Below, piece after piece: positions 1-7,567 of a stretch of DNA of 64,000 nucleotides (its first letter is position 1; each line of letters opens with the position of its first letter). The translations under genes were made by a program, and so were the position numbers. The notes under the pieces were generated by a model. The model made no database searches, was not told the origin of the DNA, and worked only from the letters and a program-made list of their open reading frames with translations. Origin of the DNA: a bacterium (lineage in GTDB: Bacteria; Bdellovibrionota_G; JALEGL01); contig JALEGL010000014.1 of assembly GCA_022763185.1 (NCBI GenBank), positions 1-64,000 on the forward strand. The letters are read 5' to 3'.

Positions 1-434
1 GTGGACTAACTTACAGTGGTTATCCCTTAGGTTGTGCAGCGGCATTGGCTAGCATATCCGTTTATGAAGAAGAGAACCTTGTTGAAAAAGCTGCAGAAAA
101 TGGGGTATATTTAGAAAAAAAACTTCATGAATGTTTGGATGGGAATCCGTGGTTAGGAGAAATACGAGGTAAAGGTCTTTTGCAAGTTATAGAGCTGGTG
201 AGTAACACAGACACTAAAAAACCTCTTTCTCCTTGGAATGCAGAGTTAAGCAATGAAATGAAAGTTTTAAAACAAAAGCTATTAAGTCATGGTTTGTTTG
301 TATTTTTAAGGTGGAATATGCTCTTTATAACGCCACCTTTATCTGTGTCGAAAAAGCAAATAGATCATGGTGTAAATATAATTAAAACCGCTATACATGA
401 GACTCAGGCGTATTTTATTTCCGAAGGAGGTTAA
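1..434 (+). CDS. Class III (PLP-dependent) aminotransferase, C-terminal part
   Basis: This is the 3' end of a gene that starts before the window; the open frame runs from base 3 to a TAA at 432-434. Its first visible residues read GLTYSGYPLGCAAALA, the conserved block of class III aminotransferases (fold type I PLP enzymes) in which a Thr from one subunit contacts the PLP phosphate of the other. The catalytic Lys and the rest of the active site lie upstream, outside the window. The remaining ~125 residues fit the C-terminal small domain, including the RGKGLLQVIEL stretch typical of the family. The substrate cannot be deduced. It ends 116 bp before the convergent HExxH gene. Family assignment is firm; any role in the neighbouring cluster is inference. 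Confidence 0.85.
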   Translation, partial: GLTYSGYPLGCAAALASISVYEEENLVEKAAENGVYLEKKLHECLDGNPWLGEIRGKGLLQVIELVSNTDTKKPLSPWNAELSNEMKVLKQKLLSHGLFVFLRWNMLFITPPLSVSKKQIDHGVNIIKTAIHETQAYFISEGG

Positions 435-549
435 TAGATTAAGAAGCAGTATAACCGTATGTATAAGATATATTTTTTACTACCGTTAAATAAAGCTAAG
501 GTATAACTTAAGTGATGCCAGTAAAAGCTTTTAGCTACAAAAAATTAAT

Positions 550-1368
550 TTATTTGTTTAAAGATAGATTGTAAATGTCATGAATAATTTTATTTGCAAA
601 AGTTGTAAGTTCTCTTCCAGAGTTAAAGGTTTTGATTGTGTTTTTTAAGGTTAGATCTAGATCCGAAGTAGACTGTTTTGCACTTTTTTTAAACTGTCGC
701 ATTCTAAATAAAGCATGAGCTGAATGTAACCTACCAATTGGAGGCCGCTCTCTTTTTTGGAAAGGTGCGTGAACAAGGTTGTAATCAGAATCTGACAAAA
801 CTAATCGATCAATAAGGTTTAATAAAAATAACTCTTGATGAGCAAGTTCATGAACAATGGCTAACGCAAGCTCTTCAATTGCTTGATCTATATTTAGAAA
901 AATACACCCAAAAAAGTGGGGGTGTGAACCAGACTTCCAGCTATCACTTTTAAAAAAACAAATATGAGTAATTGTTTCATTTGTATTTTTGTATGATGTT
1001 AAACAATGTTTTTTTAAGTAAAAAAAAGCTTTTTGTACTTTTGTGAGTTCGTTATTATTAGGGCAATGTAGACTAGCTTTTCTTTCTTTCACTTCATTAA
1101 AAATGAATTCCCAGCTACTTAGATCAGAATCGGTTCTTTCTATTATAATCGGAGTCTTTGAAGTCATTTTTAAAGTATGAAAGTGATCTAAGCAGTTTCT
1201 GTATACAGCCGCTGAAAGTGATAAAGTGCTTGAATTATTCAGTTCTTCAGCAGGTAATATTTTTCGGTTTAATATTTTTTGAATTAAAGATGATCGAAAT
1301 GGAGGGACTAAGTGATCAAAAACAGTATTTTTGCTAATTTCTTTAATTAAATCTTCTTTTTTAATCAT
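550..1368 (-). CDS. HExxH-motif protein, aKG-HExxH peptide beta-hydroxylase-like
   Basis: This 272-residue soluble protein has no signal peptide. Around residues 168-190 it reads LALAIVHELAHQELFLL, an HExxH metal site (H173, E174, H177). About 38 residues later comes RPPIGRLHSAHALFRM (208-223), which could supply the third ligand (H215). This spacing and the PxxxxxRPPxGxLH pattern match the HExxH family found in RiPP clusters, some members of which are 2-oxoglutarate/iron-dependent peptide beta-hydroxylases rather than peptidases. It is divergent from a 21-residue micro-ORF whose promoter region starts about 80 bp from this gene's start. A Zn peptidase is the alternative. The family call is fairly sure; peptide modification is inferred. 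Confidence 0.6.
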   Translation of the reverse strand: MIKKEDLIKEISKNTVFDHLVPPFRSSLIQKILNRKILPAEELNNSSTLSLSAAVYRNCLDHFHTLKMTSKTPIIIERTDSDLSSWEFIFNEVKERKASLHCPNNNELTKVQKAFFYLKKHCLTSYKNTNETITHICFFKSDSWKSGSHPHFFGCIFLNIDQAIEELALAIVHELAHQELFLLNLIDRLVLSDSDYNLVHAPFQKRERPPIGRLHSAHALFRMRQFKKSAKQSTSDLDLTLKNTIKTFNSGRELTTFANKIIHDIYNLSLNK

Positions 1369-1444
1369 GATATAGCAGGTTAAATTTATTTTTAAGGATT
1401 TTCAATTATATATTAAGATTATTTAAAAATATATGAAGTTGAGA

Positions 1445-1486
1445 GTGTCCACATTTTGTACAATGATATGTACAAAATATGGACAC
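1445..1486. promoter_or_regulatory. Site A: near-perfect 18-bp inverted repeat, putative activator (enhancer) site
   Basis: The arms 1445-1462 (GTGTCCACATTTTGTACA) and 1469-1486 (TGTACAAAATATGGACAC) are complementary at 17 of 18 positions around a 6-bp spacer. The left arm matches site B (61138-61155) at 15 of 18 bases. The centre is about 82 bp upstream of the -12 GC of the sigma-54-type promoter at 1534, a usual distance for an NtrC-type upstream activating sequence. A transcriptional terminator is less likely, because no gene ends here and no T-run follows. Confidence 0.6.
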
Positions 1487-1533
1487 ATGATTAATTTAAT
1501 AGCTATTTTTTTAGAATACAAACGATTTGATTT

Positions 1534-1549
1534 TGGCATGATTTATGCT
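1534..1549 (+). promoter_or_regulatory. Sigma-54 (-24/-12) type promoter
   Basis: The sequence TGGCATGATTTATGCT has the GG and GC dinucleotides exactly 12 bp apart, as in the RpoN consensus TGGCACG-N4-TTGCA. Predicted transcription would start near 1560, giving a leader of about 100 nt before the micro-ORF at 1661. Site A sits immediately upstream. Confidence 0.6.
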
Positions 1550-1660
1550 TATAACAATGCATCGAACCGTTAAAAAGATGTTATCTGATTAATTAAGGTT
1601 AGAAATATCTATTTTATAGTTTGATAAGCAGTAAAAACTTGAAAGGAAGGTGAATTGTTT

Positions 1661-1726
1661 ATGAAAATTAACTTAGATATTTTTGATAATGAAATTTTTT
1701 CTGAATTAAGACAAGATTTTAATTAA
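1661..1726 (+). CDS. 21-residue micro-ORF, candidate precursor or signal peptide
   Basis: A short frame starts at ATG 1661 behind a strong purine-rich ribosome site (GGAAGGTG, 1645-1652) and ends at TAA 1724-1726. The peptide begins MKINLDIFDN and ends SELRQDFN; it is acidic, has no Cys, and has no signal sequence. It is the first ORF after the sigma-54-type promoter and is followed by two hairpins, then the peptide-binding lipoprotein, MFS and kinase genes. The divergent HExxH gene suggests it could be a modified peptide (RiPP-like) or a secreted signal. A regulatory leader peptide is an alternative. Translation is supported only by the ribosome site and context. Confidence 0.4.
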   Translation: MKINLDIFDNEIFSELRQDFN

Positions 1727-1746
1727 TCAAAGAACTGAAAAGTAAA

Positions 1747-1833
1747 CTTAAAAAGAGCAATTAATTACTTTCTTGCTCTTTAAGTAAAGGATCTCCTCTC
1801 AGTGTTTTTTATTGTAGGAAGCATTGAGAGGAG
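1747..1833 (+). terminator. Two consecutive hairpins (attenuator, processing site or terminators)
   Basis: The first hairpin pairs AAAGAGCAA (1752-1760) with TTGCTCTTT (1773-1781), extended by flanking CTTAA/AAG. The second pairs CTCCTCTCAGTG (1793-1804) with CATTGAGAGGAG (1822-1833), with one G-U pair. Neither is followed by a clean T-run, so complete termination is uncertain. They lie between the micro-ORF and the downstream transport/kinase genes and could set different expression levels for the peptide and the rest of the operon. Confidence 0.45.
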
Positions 1834-1876
1834 TCATTATTTTAAATGAAAAAAGTAACATAACGGTTAATTAGTG

Positions 1877-3391
1877 ATGTGTAACGATAAAAAGATCTTA
1901 ATTTTATGCCTAGTTCTTTCAACTATGGTTGTGACTTTCTTTTCATGTCAATATAAAAAAAAACGCGAAGTAGGTAGTGAAATAACTGTGTTAAAAGTTC
2001 CAATCACTTCGATGCCAGATTTTCGTATTAGTCGAGGTAATCACTTAAGTACAAAAAAAATTATTGATAATGTGTATGAAAACCTTGTGAACATAGATGA
2101 AGCTTTGTCACCTATGCCAGAAATTGCATCTATATGGAAGATAGATAATAAAAATAATGCGATTAAGTTCTCAATTGATAAAAGCAAGGTTTTTCATGAT
2201 GGTGAAAGAGTAACTTCTAAAACTATTTTAAATGCATTTTTGAAAATGTATGAAAAAAATAGTGCGGCTGTTTCTCAATTAAAATCGTTAGAGAAGTGCA
2301 AAAGACATGATTATTGTGAGGGATTTGAAATTATAGATGATTTTAACTTTATAATTAGAATTAGAAATAAAAATTTTTCTCTACTTATGAAAAAATTAGC
2401 AAGCACTAGAGCTATGATATTTAGAGAGGTGAAAGGGAGTTTCCTTGGAACGGGTCCGTATAAAATTACTTCTTCTAATGAAAAAAGGACTGTTCTCACG
2501 AAAAATGATGAAAGAGCAAATTTTGAAAGTATTGTATATACAAAAATGGAACCTGAAGAAGCATATCAAAATTTTCTTAAAAAGAAAGTTGATACAATAA
2601 TAGATATAGAATCTAATATAAATTTAACTGAACTCCCTCAAGGTGTTTCTTCAACTCAAAAAGTTGCTGGAACATACACGCTTTTATTTAACTTAGAAAA
2701 TAGTGTTTTTAGAAACAAGCAAGTTCGTTTAGCAGTTGCTAAAACAATGAATGTTTCTTTTATTTCTAAAGTTCAAAAAAATAAATGTATTCCTGCAGGA
2801 GGTATGATTCCCCAAGGTTATTTAGGCCATACTCCATATGGATATAGTATTAATATAGCTGAAGCTAAAAGACTAATTGAAAAAAATGTAAAATTGAAAG
2901 ATAGACATGTTAACTTAGGTTTAAGAAATAGATTTAAAAATAATATTAAAATGCATAATTATTTAGTAGAAAATTTTAATAATATTGGTCTAAACCTTTC
3001 TATTGAGTATTTGCCATATGATAAGCTTAATCAAAAATTTAGAAATAGAGTTCTTGATATGATGTATAAAGGAGAGGCTCTTATTAATTATGATCCAGTT
3101 ACTTTTTTCTCAGGCTATCTTGGTACTAAATATACAAAAAAGTTTTCAGGATATGAAAATATTAAATTAGTTCAACTATTTGAAGAGTATGAAAACATAA
3201 CATCAAGAATAGAAAAGTTGAAAATTTTAAAAAAAATGCAAAATATATTTTTCGAGGATGTGCCTGCTATACCATTGTTTTATTTAGTTGCTGAAACTTG
3301 GTATGGTCCTGGTTTAGCAGTCGAGAAAGAAAAAAGTTTAAACTTAAAATTTTGGGATTTTTCGTATGCAAAAATTAAATCAAAATCTTGA
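1877..3391 (+). CDS. Oligopeptide/dipeptide-type ABC substrate-binding lipoprotein (SBP_bac_5 family)
   Basis: The 504-residue product starts with a hydrophobic signal ending FFSC, with Cys24 as a likely lipidation site. The body matches the DppA/OppA cluster: a YENLVNIDEALSPMPEIASIWKI opening, the FHDGERVTSKTILNAF block, and a C-terminal half with VRLAVAKTMN. Members bind peptides or other small ligands in the periplasm and hand them to an ABC permease. No permease or ATPase gene is adjacent; instead an MFS gene and a sensor kinase follow, which favours a sensing role or use of a permease elsewhere. I prefer ATG 1877 to the GTG at 1874, although the ribosome site is weak. The ligand is unknown. 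Confidence 0.75.
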   Translation: MCNDKKILILCLVLSTMVVTFFSCQYKKKREVGSEITVLKVPITSMPDFRISRGNHLSTKKIIDNVYENLVNIDEALSPMPEIASIWKIDNKNNAIKFSIDKSKVFHDGERVTSKTILNAFLKMYEKNSAAVSQLKSLEKCKRHDYCEGFEIIDDFNFIIRIRNKNFSLLMKKLASTRAMIFREVKGSFLGTGPYKITSSNEKRTVLTKNDERANFESIVYTKMEPEEAYQNFLKKKVDTIIDIESNINLTELPQGVSSTQKVAGTYTLLFNLENSVFRNKQVRLAVAKTMNVSFISKVQKNKCIPAGGMIPQGYLGHTPYGYSINIAEAKRLIEKNVKLKDRHVNLGLRNRFKNNIKMHNYLVENFNNIGLNLSIEYLPYDKLNQKFRNRVLDMMYKGEALINYDPVTFFSGYLGTKYTKKFSGYENIKLVQLFEEYENITSRIEKLKILKKMQNIFFEDVPAIPLFYLVAETWYGPGLAVEKEKSLNLKFWDFSYAKIKSKS

Positions 3392-3398
3392 GGTAAAT

Positions 3399-4688
3399 AT
3401 GCCTAAAAAATTGAATGTAGAATTGATTATTAAACACTTGGGAATTTATAGAGCTTTTCATGCGTCAGCTGTTCAATTTAACTCTGTAATATTTCGACTG
3501 ATTGTAGGTGTTTTGGCACTTATTTCAGGAATTTCTCCAACTGCTGTAGCAATTGTTACGTTTATTGAGTTTTCACTAAATGGTTTATTAGAAGTCCCCC
3601 TTGGTTATCTGGCAGACACTCTTGGTCGAGTACCTTCTATTATTTTAGGCTTAATGATGTATATGTCAGGTTTAAGTTGTGTGTATGTAGCTTTGATTCT
3701 TAATAATCAATGGTCTGCTTATTTATTTGTAGCTCACGGCATATTAATTGGTTTGGGAAAACCATTTAAATCTGGGTCTGTTGAAGCTTTTTATCAAAAT
3801 GCTTTAGATTTACATTGTAAAAATGATTCAGAAAAAAAGCTTTTGTTAACAAGCCTTACAGACAGTCAAAGGTATGGAAAATTTTATGTTTTAATCTCTG
3901 TGACAGTTGCCTTTTTTTTGTCTTGGATATTTAATTTATTAAACGCTTTACCTCATGTGTTTATTGTTGGAATATCTCTATATGCGGTTTGTATTAGGAT
4001 TTTATGGAAAGATTATTTGATTTTTGGTGATATAGAGAAGCGCAAAAATAACTCAAGTTTTAAAAAAGTTTTCAAAACTATATTGCAGAATAGAAAAATT
4101 AAATTGTCAATACTATATAACTTTTACTTTTGGATGATTGGAGTGGTTATTGCTGGTTATTTACTTGTTTCTTTAGGTAGGGAGCATGAAGGAAGTGAAC
4201 AGTGGATTTTTATGCTTTCCTTTATGTATGGATGGTCTGCAATTGGCCCAATTGTGAGAGGCTATCTACTTCCTCATCTTATTAAAAGAATGAGCACAAA
4301 AGCTTATTTAATAACTTTTTGTGCAAATATTGTGGTTTTTAGTTCAATATTTTTATTGTTATATCAAAAGGTGCATTTTACTTTTCAAGCCTTGTATCTC
4401 CTTTTTTACGGAGTAATATTTCATGTATCTTTTTCAGCTTTTCAGAATTTGTCAATGAATCACCTTATGGAGCAAATTAAAAAAGAAAATTATGCAACTG
4501 CTTTGAGTATACAAAATATTCCGGGATTTTTAGGAGTAGGTTTATATAGTTTATATTTAATTTTATTTCGTAGTGGAGCGCCAACAGTTCATGAAGCATT
4601 TATATCAGTGTTAATTTTTTCACTTTGCTATATTTTTGTTATTTATTACTTTGAAGGGAATAGTAAAGGTATAGCTGAGAATGAGTAA
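3399..4688 (+). CDS. MFS transporter
   Basis: This 429-residue, very hydrophobic protein has about 12 predicted membrane segments. The loop after TM2 reads GYLADTLGRVPS, the MFS motif A (GxLaDrxGrr). A Lys/Ser/Phe-rich cytoplasmic loop around residues 210-235 separates two six-helix halves. The start at ATG 3399 follows the previous stop by 7 bp and has a GAGG ribosome site inside that stop region. Its end overlaps the kinase start by 8 bp, so the lipoprotein, this transporter and the kinase are probably one operon. Direction and substrate are unknown; export of a small molecule or peptide made by the locus is one possibility. Confidence 0.75.
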   Translation: MPKKLNVELIIKHLGIYRAFHASAVQFNSVIFRLIVGVLALISGISPTAVAIVTFIEFSLNGLLEVPLGYLADTLGRVPSIILGLMMYMSGLSCVYVALILNNQWSAYLFVAHGILIGLGKPFKSGSVEAFYQNALDLHCKNDSEKKLLLTSLTDSQRYGKFYVLISVTVAFFLSWIFNLLNALPHVFIVGISLYAVCIRILWKDYLIFGDIEKRKNNSSFKKVFKTILQNRKIKLSILYNFYFWMIGVVIAGYLLVSLGREHEGSEQWIFMLSFMYGWSAIGPIVRGYLLPHLIKRMSTKAYLITFCANIVVFSSIFLLLYQKVHFTFQALYLLFYGVIFHVSFSAFQNLSMNHLMEQIKKENYATALSIQNIPGFLGVGLYSLYLILFRSGAPTVHEAFISVLIFSLCYIFVIYYFEGNSKGIAENE

Positions 4689-6828
4689 CAAAAAAAAAGT
4701 TAGTTTGAAGCAGGTTCTAAAAAAGTCTGAACAATCAATTTTAGTATATGCATTTATATTTAATTTTGTAGTGATATCAATTGTACTTTCAAATCTTCTT
4801 ATTAGTTCTGAAAAAAGTAAACTAAAACAAACAGTTAATCAATTGTCAGCTATAGTTAAGTCAAGTATTCAAATTGGTGATGAAATTGAAATTAGAAATA
4901 TTCTAGTGAAAACTCTAGAAACATCTTCAGTTGTTAACGTTGATGTTGTGGGTGATAATATTATGCCGATAAATATCTCAAAAAATAAAAAATATGGTAG
5001 AGATAAAGGCACGTTGTTTGATTTTCTGTTTTCAAATTTTATAACTCAAAAAGAAGATTTCTATATTTATGAAAATTCAAAATTAAAGTATTCAATGGCA
5101 GTTACATTTCCAAATTTTGTTAGAGGTCAGATTCTTTTGTATGCAATATTTTCAGCGATTTTAATTGCGGCAATTCTAATGCTTATTCTTAGAATACACC
5201 TTAAAATGGTTTTAATCAGAGTAGTTAATCCTATTGATAATTTAACGTATTATATTGAAGGATTTAACGCTAGAACTAATGCTAGTTATTTTAGTAAAAA
5301 TAACAATTTAGATCTTGTGGAAGTTAGAAAAATTAAAGAGTCATTTGATTTGCTTCAGAATAAAAATAAAAAGTTATATGAAAAATTATTAAAGAATAAA
5401 ATTGATGAGGAAGCTATAAAAATTGCCTCACAAGTTGCACATGATATTCGCTCTCCTTTAACTGCTTTAAATGTAGTATCTAAAGACTTAGCAAGTTTAT
5501 CTGAAAACTCAAGAGTTCTATTAAGATCATCGATACACAGGATACAAGATATTGCCAATAACCTTGTAAGTCAAAGTAGTGAAAAAGTTAAAGAAAAAGA
5601 AAGTATTGAAAAACAAAACCTAGAATCAAATTTATTACTTCCAATCATCGAGGAAATAGTTTCAGAAAAACGTTATCAACTAAGAAGTAGAGCAGGAGTT
5701 AATGTAACTTTAGATGGTGAGAAAGCTTATGGTTTGTTTGCAAAAGTAAATGATTCTTCATTGAAACGTATTATTTCAAATTTGATTAATAATAGTGTGG
5801 AAGCGTTTGATGATTCTGGAGAAGTTGTTGTTACTGTCAGTGATAACGAAAAAAATAATACTGAGGTTTTGTTAAGTATAAAAGATAATGGAAAAGGCAT
5901 TTCAAAGGATATCTTGCCAAAACTAGCACAAAGAGGCATCTCATTTGGAAAAGATACAAATAAAGAGTCTGGTTCGGGATTAGGTCTATACCACGCAAAG
6001 AATAATATAGAGCAATGGGGCGGTAGATTCTTGATAGAATCTGAAGAAGGTAAAGGAACAGAAGTTAAGCTTTATCTTCCAAAAGCCAAAGCACCCACTT
6101 GGTTTGTGCCGGCAATTCATCTTAAAGGTATTAAAAATATTGTTATTTTAGATGATGATGAGTCGATTCATCAAGTATGGGACAGGCGTTTAAGGAAGTA
6201 TATAGATAAGTACGCAATTAATTTACAACATGCTCGAAGTCCAGAAGATTTTAAAAAATTAACAGAGGGTCAGAAAAGCCTATTATGTTTATGTGATTAT
6301 GAGTTGCTAGGCTTTGAAGATACGGGTTTAGATTTAATTGAAGACAATGGTTTAGAAGATGTATCTATATTGGTAACCAGTAGGTATGCTGAAGAAAAAG
6401 TACAAGAACGATGTGAAAAAATGGGTGTAAAACTGATTCCTAAAACATCCGCCGATCTTGTACCTTTTAATGTAGAAGAAGTTCAGAGAAAAACACAGTA
6501 TGATGCAGTATTGATTGATGATGATCCACTGATTCATAGTGTTTGGAAGATGAGAGTAAGAGATACGGATAAATCAATTTTGATGTTTGAAGATCCTAAA
6601 GTGTTTTATCAAAAGGTTGATGAAATTTCTAAGCAAACACCTATTTATATCGACCAGAATTTAAGTGATGGTCAGCTAGGGACTGAAGTGGCAAAAACGA
6701 TTGCAAGCCTTGGCTTTAAAAAATTATATTTAGCCACTGGAGAAGAAAAAAGTTCAATTAAAGTAAAATTGAAAGATGATGTGAATATTTTTGTTGATAT
6801 TGTTGGTAAAGATGTGCCCTGGGACTGA
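4681..6828 (+). CDS. Hybrid histidine kinase with two C-terminal receiver domains
   Basis: The 715-residue inner-membrane protein has TM1 at about 20-42, a small extracytoplasmic region and TM2 at about 150-171. A linker follows, then HisKA with ASQVAHDIRSPLTALN (phospho-acceptor H254) and an HATPase_c domain with N-box NLINNSVEAF, G1 DNGKGIS and G2 GSGLGLYHAKNN. Two receiver-like domains come next: about 484-600 (acidic pocket ILDDDES, D539, K588) and about 605-715 (LIDDDPLIHS, D658, T686). The second lacks an obvious conserved Lys and may be degenerate. It overlaps the MFS gene. No separate DNA-binding response regulator is encoded next to it, so its output must go through a distant protein, possibly the activator of sites A-C (inference). 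Confidence 0.85.
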   Translation: MSNKKKVSLKQVLKKSEQSILVYAFIFNFVVISIVLSNLLISSEKSKLKQTVNQLSAIVKSSIQIGDEIEIRNILVKTLETSSVVNVDVVGDNIMPINISKNKKYGRDKGTLFDFLFSNFITQKEDFYIYENSKLKYSMAVTFPNFVRGQILLYAIFSAILIAAILMLILRIHLKMVLIRVVNPIDNLTYYIEGFNARTNASYFSKNNNLDLVEVRKIKESFDLLQNKNKKLYEKLLKNKIDEEAIKIASQVAHDIRSPLTALNVVSKDLASLSENSRVLLRSSIHRIQDIANNLVSQSSEKVKEKESIEKQNLESNLLLPIIEEIVSEKRYQLRSRAGVNVTLDGEKAYGLFAKVNDSSLKRIISNLINNSVEAFDDSGEVVVTVSDNEKNNTEVLLSIKDNGKGISKDILPKLAQRGISFGKDTNKESGSGLGLYHAKNNIEQWGGRFLIESEEGKGTEVKLYLPKAKAPTWFVPAIHLKGIKNIVILDDDESIHQVWDRRLRKYIDKYAINLQHARSPEDFKKLTEGQKSLLCLCDYELLGFEDTGLDLIEDNGLEDVSILVTSRYAEEKVQERCEKMGVKLIPKTSADLVPFNVEEVQRKTQYDAVLIDDDPLIHSVWKMRVRDTDKSILMFEDPKVFYQKVDEISKQTPIYIDQNLSDGQLGTEVAKTIASLGFKKLYLATGEEKSSIKVKLKDDVNIFVDIVGKDVPWD

Positions 6829-6885
6829 AATGGCGTGATGTCAATCAAGCTGTTTTTAGAGGTATTTGAGGTATAGCTAAGAAAC

Positions 6886-6927
6886 TGTACAAATATTAGA
6901 CAGTTTAATGTTCATTTTTTGGACACA
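6886..6927. promoter_or_regulatory. Site C: diverged copy of the TGTACA/GTGTCC regulatory motif
   Basis: TGTACAAATATTAGACAG (6886-6903) matches the right arm of site A at 13 of 18 bases. TGGACAC (6920-6926) is the reverse complement of the GTGTCCA half found at sites A and B. The inverted-repeat character is weak. The site is about 125 bp upstream of a sigma-54-like promoter ahead of the TrmO-like gene. Confidence 0.35.
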
Positions 6928-7017
6928 ACTTTTATATTCAATGCAAAAAAAAATTCTTATGAGTGTGTTGTGTTGTTAAAAAACATAAGTTTAAGATTTT
7001 AAGCTTATTAAGTAGCT

Positions 7018-7033
7018 AGGCATAAAATTTGAA
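7018..7033 (+). promoter_or_regulatory. Weak sigma-54-like promoter
   Basis: AGGCATAAAATTTGAA keeps GGCAT and TTG at the right -24/-12 spacing, but the conserved C of the -12 GC is an A. It lies 40 bp upstream of the ATG at 7074. The call depends on site C being real. Confidence 0.25.
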
Positions 7034-7073
7034 TAAGATATACGGTTAAGCTGTCGTTCAAATAGGAGTGAAT

Positions 7074-7538
7074 ATGATTAAAGAAGTTACGTTATATCCT
7101 ATTGGGTATGTTCAATCTCCAAGGAAAAAACATCAAGACGATGAATGGGGAAATATTATTTCAAAAATTGAAATAGATAAAAAATATGGTGTTGATTCTT
7201 TACAGGGAATGGATAGTTTTTCACATGCAGAAATTGTTTTTTATATGGATCGCGTATTACCAGACAAAATTATAACGGGTACAAGGCACCCCAGAAATAA
7301 TCCTAATCATCCCAAAGTTGGAGTTTTTGCACAGAGGGTAAAAAACAGGCCTAATCAGATTGGAGTTTCAACTGTCAAAATATTAAAGCTTGAAGGTAAT
7401 ATACTAACGGTTCAAAGTTTAGATGCCATTGATGGCACCCCAGTTTTAGATATTAAACCATTTTTTAGTGAAATGCGTCCAAATGAGGGCATACGATCTC
7501 CCAAATGGGTAAAAGATATAATGAAAAATTATTATTAA
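7074..7538 (+). CDS. trmO: TrmO/TsaA-like SAM-dependent tRNA methyltransferase
   Basis: The 154-residue protein begins with the family opening YPIGYVQSPRKKHQD, followed by LQGMDSFSHAEIVFYMDRV, the RHPRNNPNHPKVGVFAQRVKNRPNQIGVS core and DAIDGTPVLDIKPF. These are hallmarks of the TsaA/TrmO beta-barrel family; E. coli TrmO N6-methylates t6A37 in some tRNAs. It is shorter than E. coli TrmO (235 aa), lacking the C-terminal extension, as in many single-domain members. AGGAG five bases before ATG 7074 supports this start over the GTG at 7068. Possibly co-transcribed with the MATE gene 29 bp downstream. Confidence 0.75.
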   Translation: MIKEVTLYPIGYVQSPRKKHQDDEWGNIISKIEIDKKYGVDSLQGMDSFSHAEIVFYMDRVLPDKIITGTRHPRNNPNHPKVGVFAQRVKNRPNQIGVSTVKILKLEGNILTVQSLDAIDGTPVLDIKPFFSEMRPNEGIRSPKWVKDIMKNYY

Positions 7539-7567
7539 AAAAGCGTTGTGAAATTATAGGGCGCGCT

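Noticed and set aside
4681-6828. Hybrid kinase as a CqsS/LqsS-type autoinducer receptor
   Set aside because: It has only two membrane helices and a small extracytoplasmic part, not the multi-helix sensor of those kinases; no ligand can be assigned.
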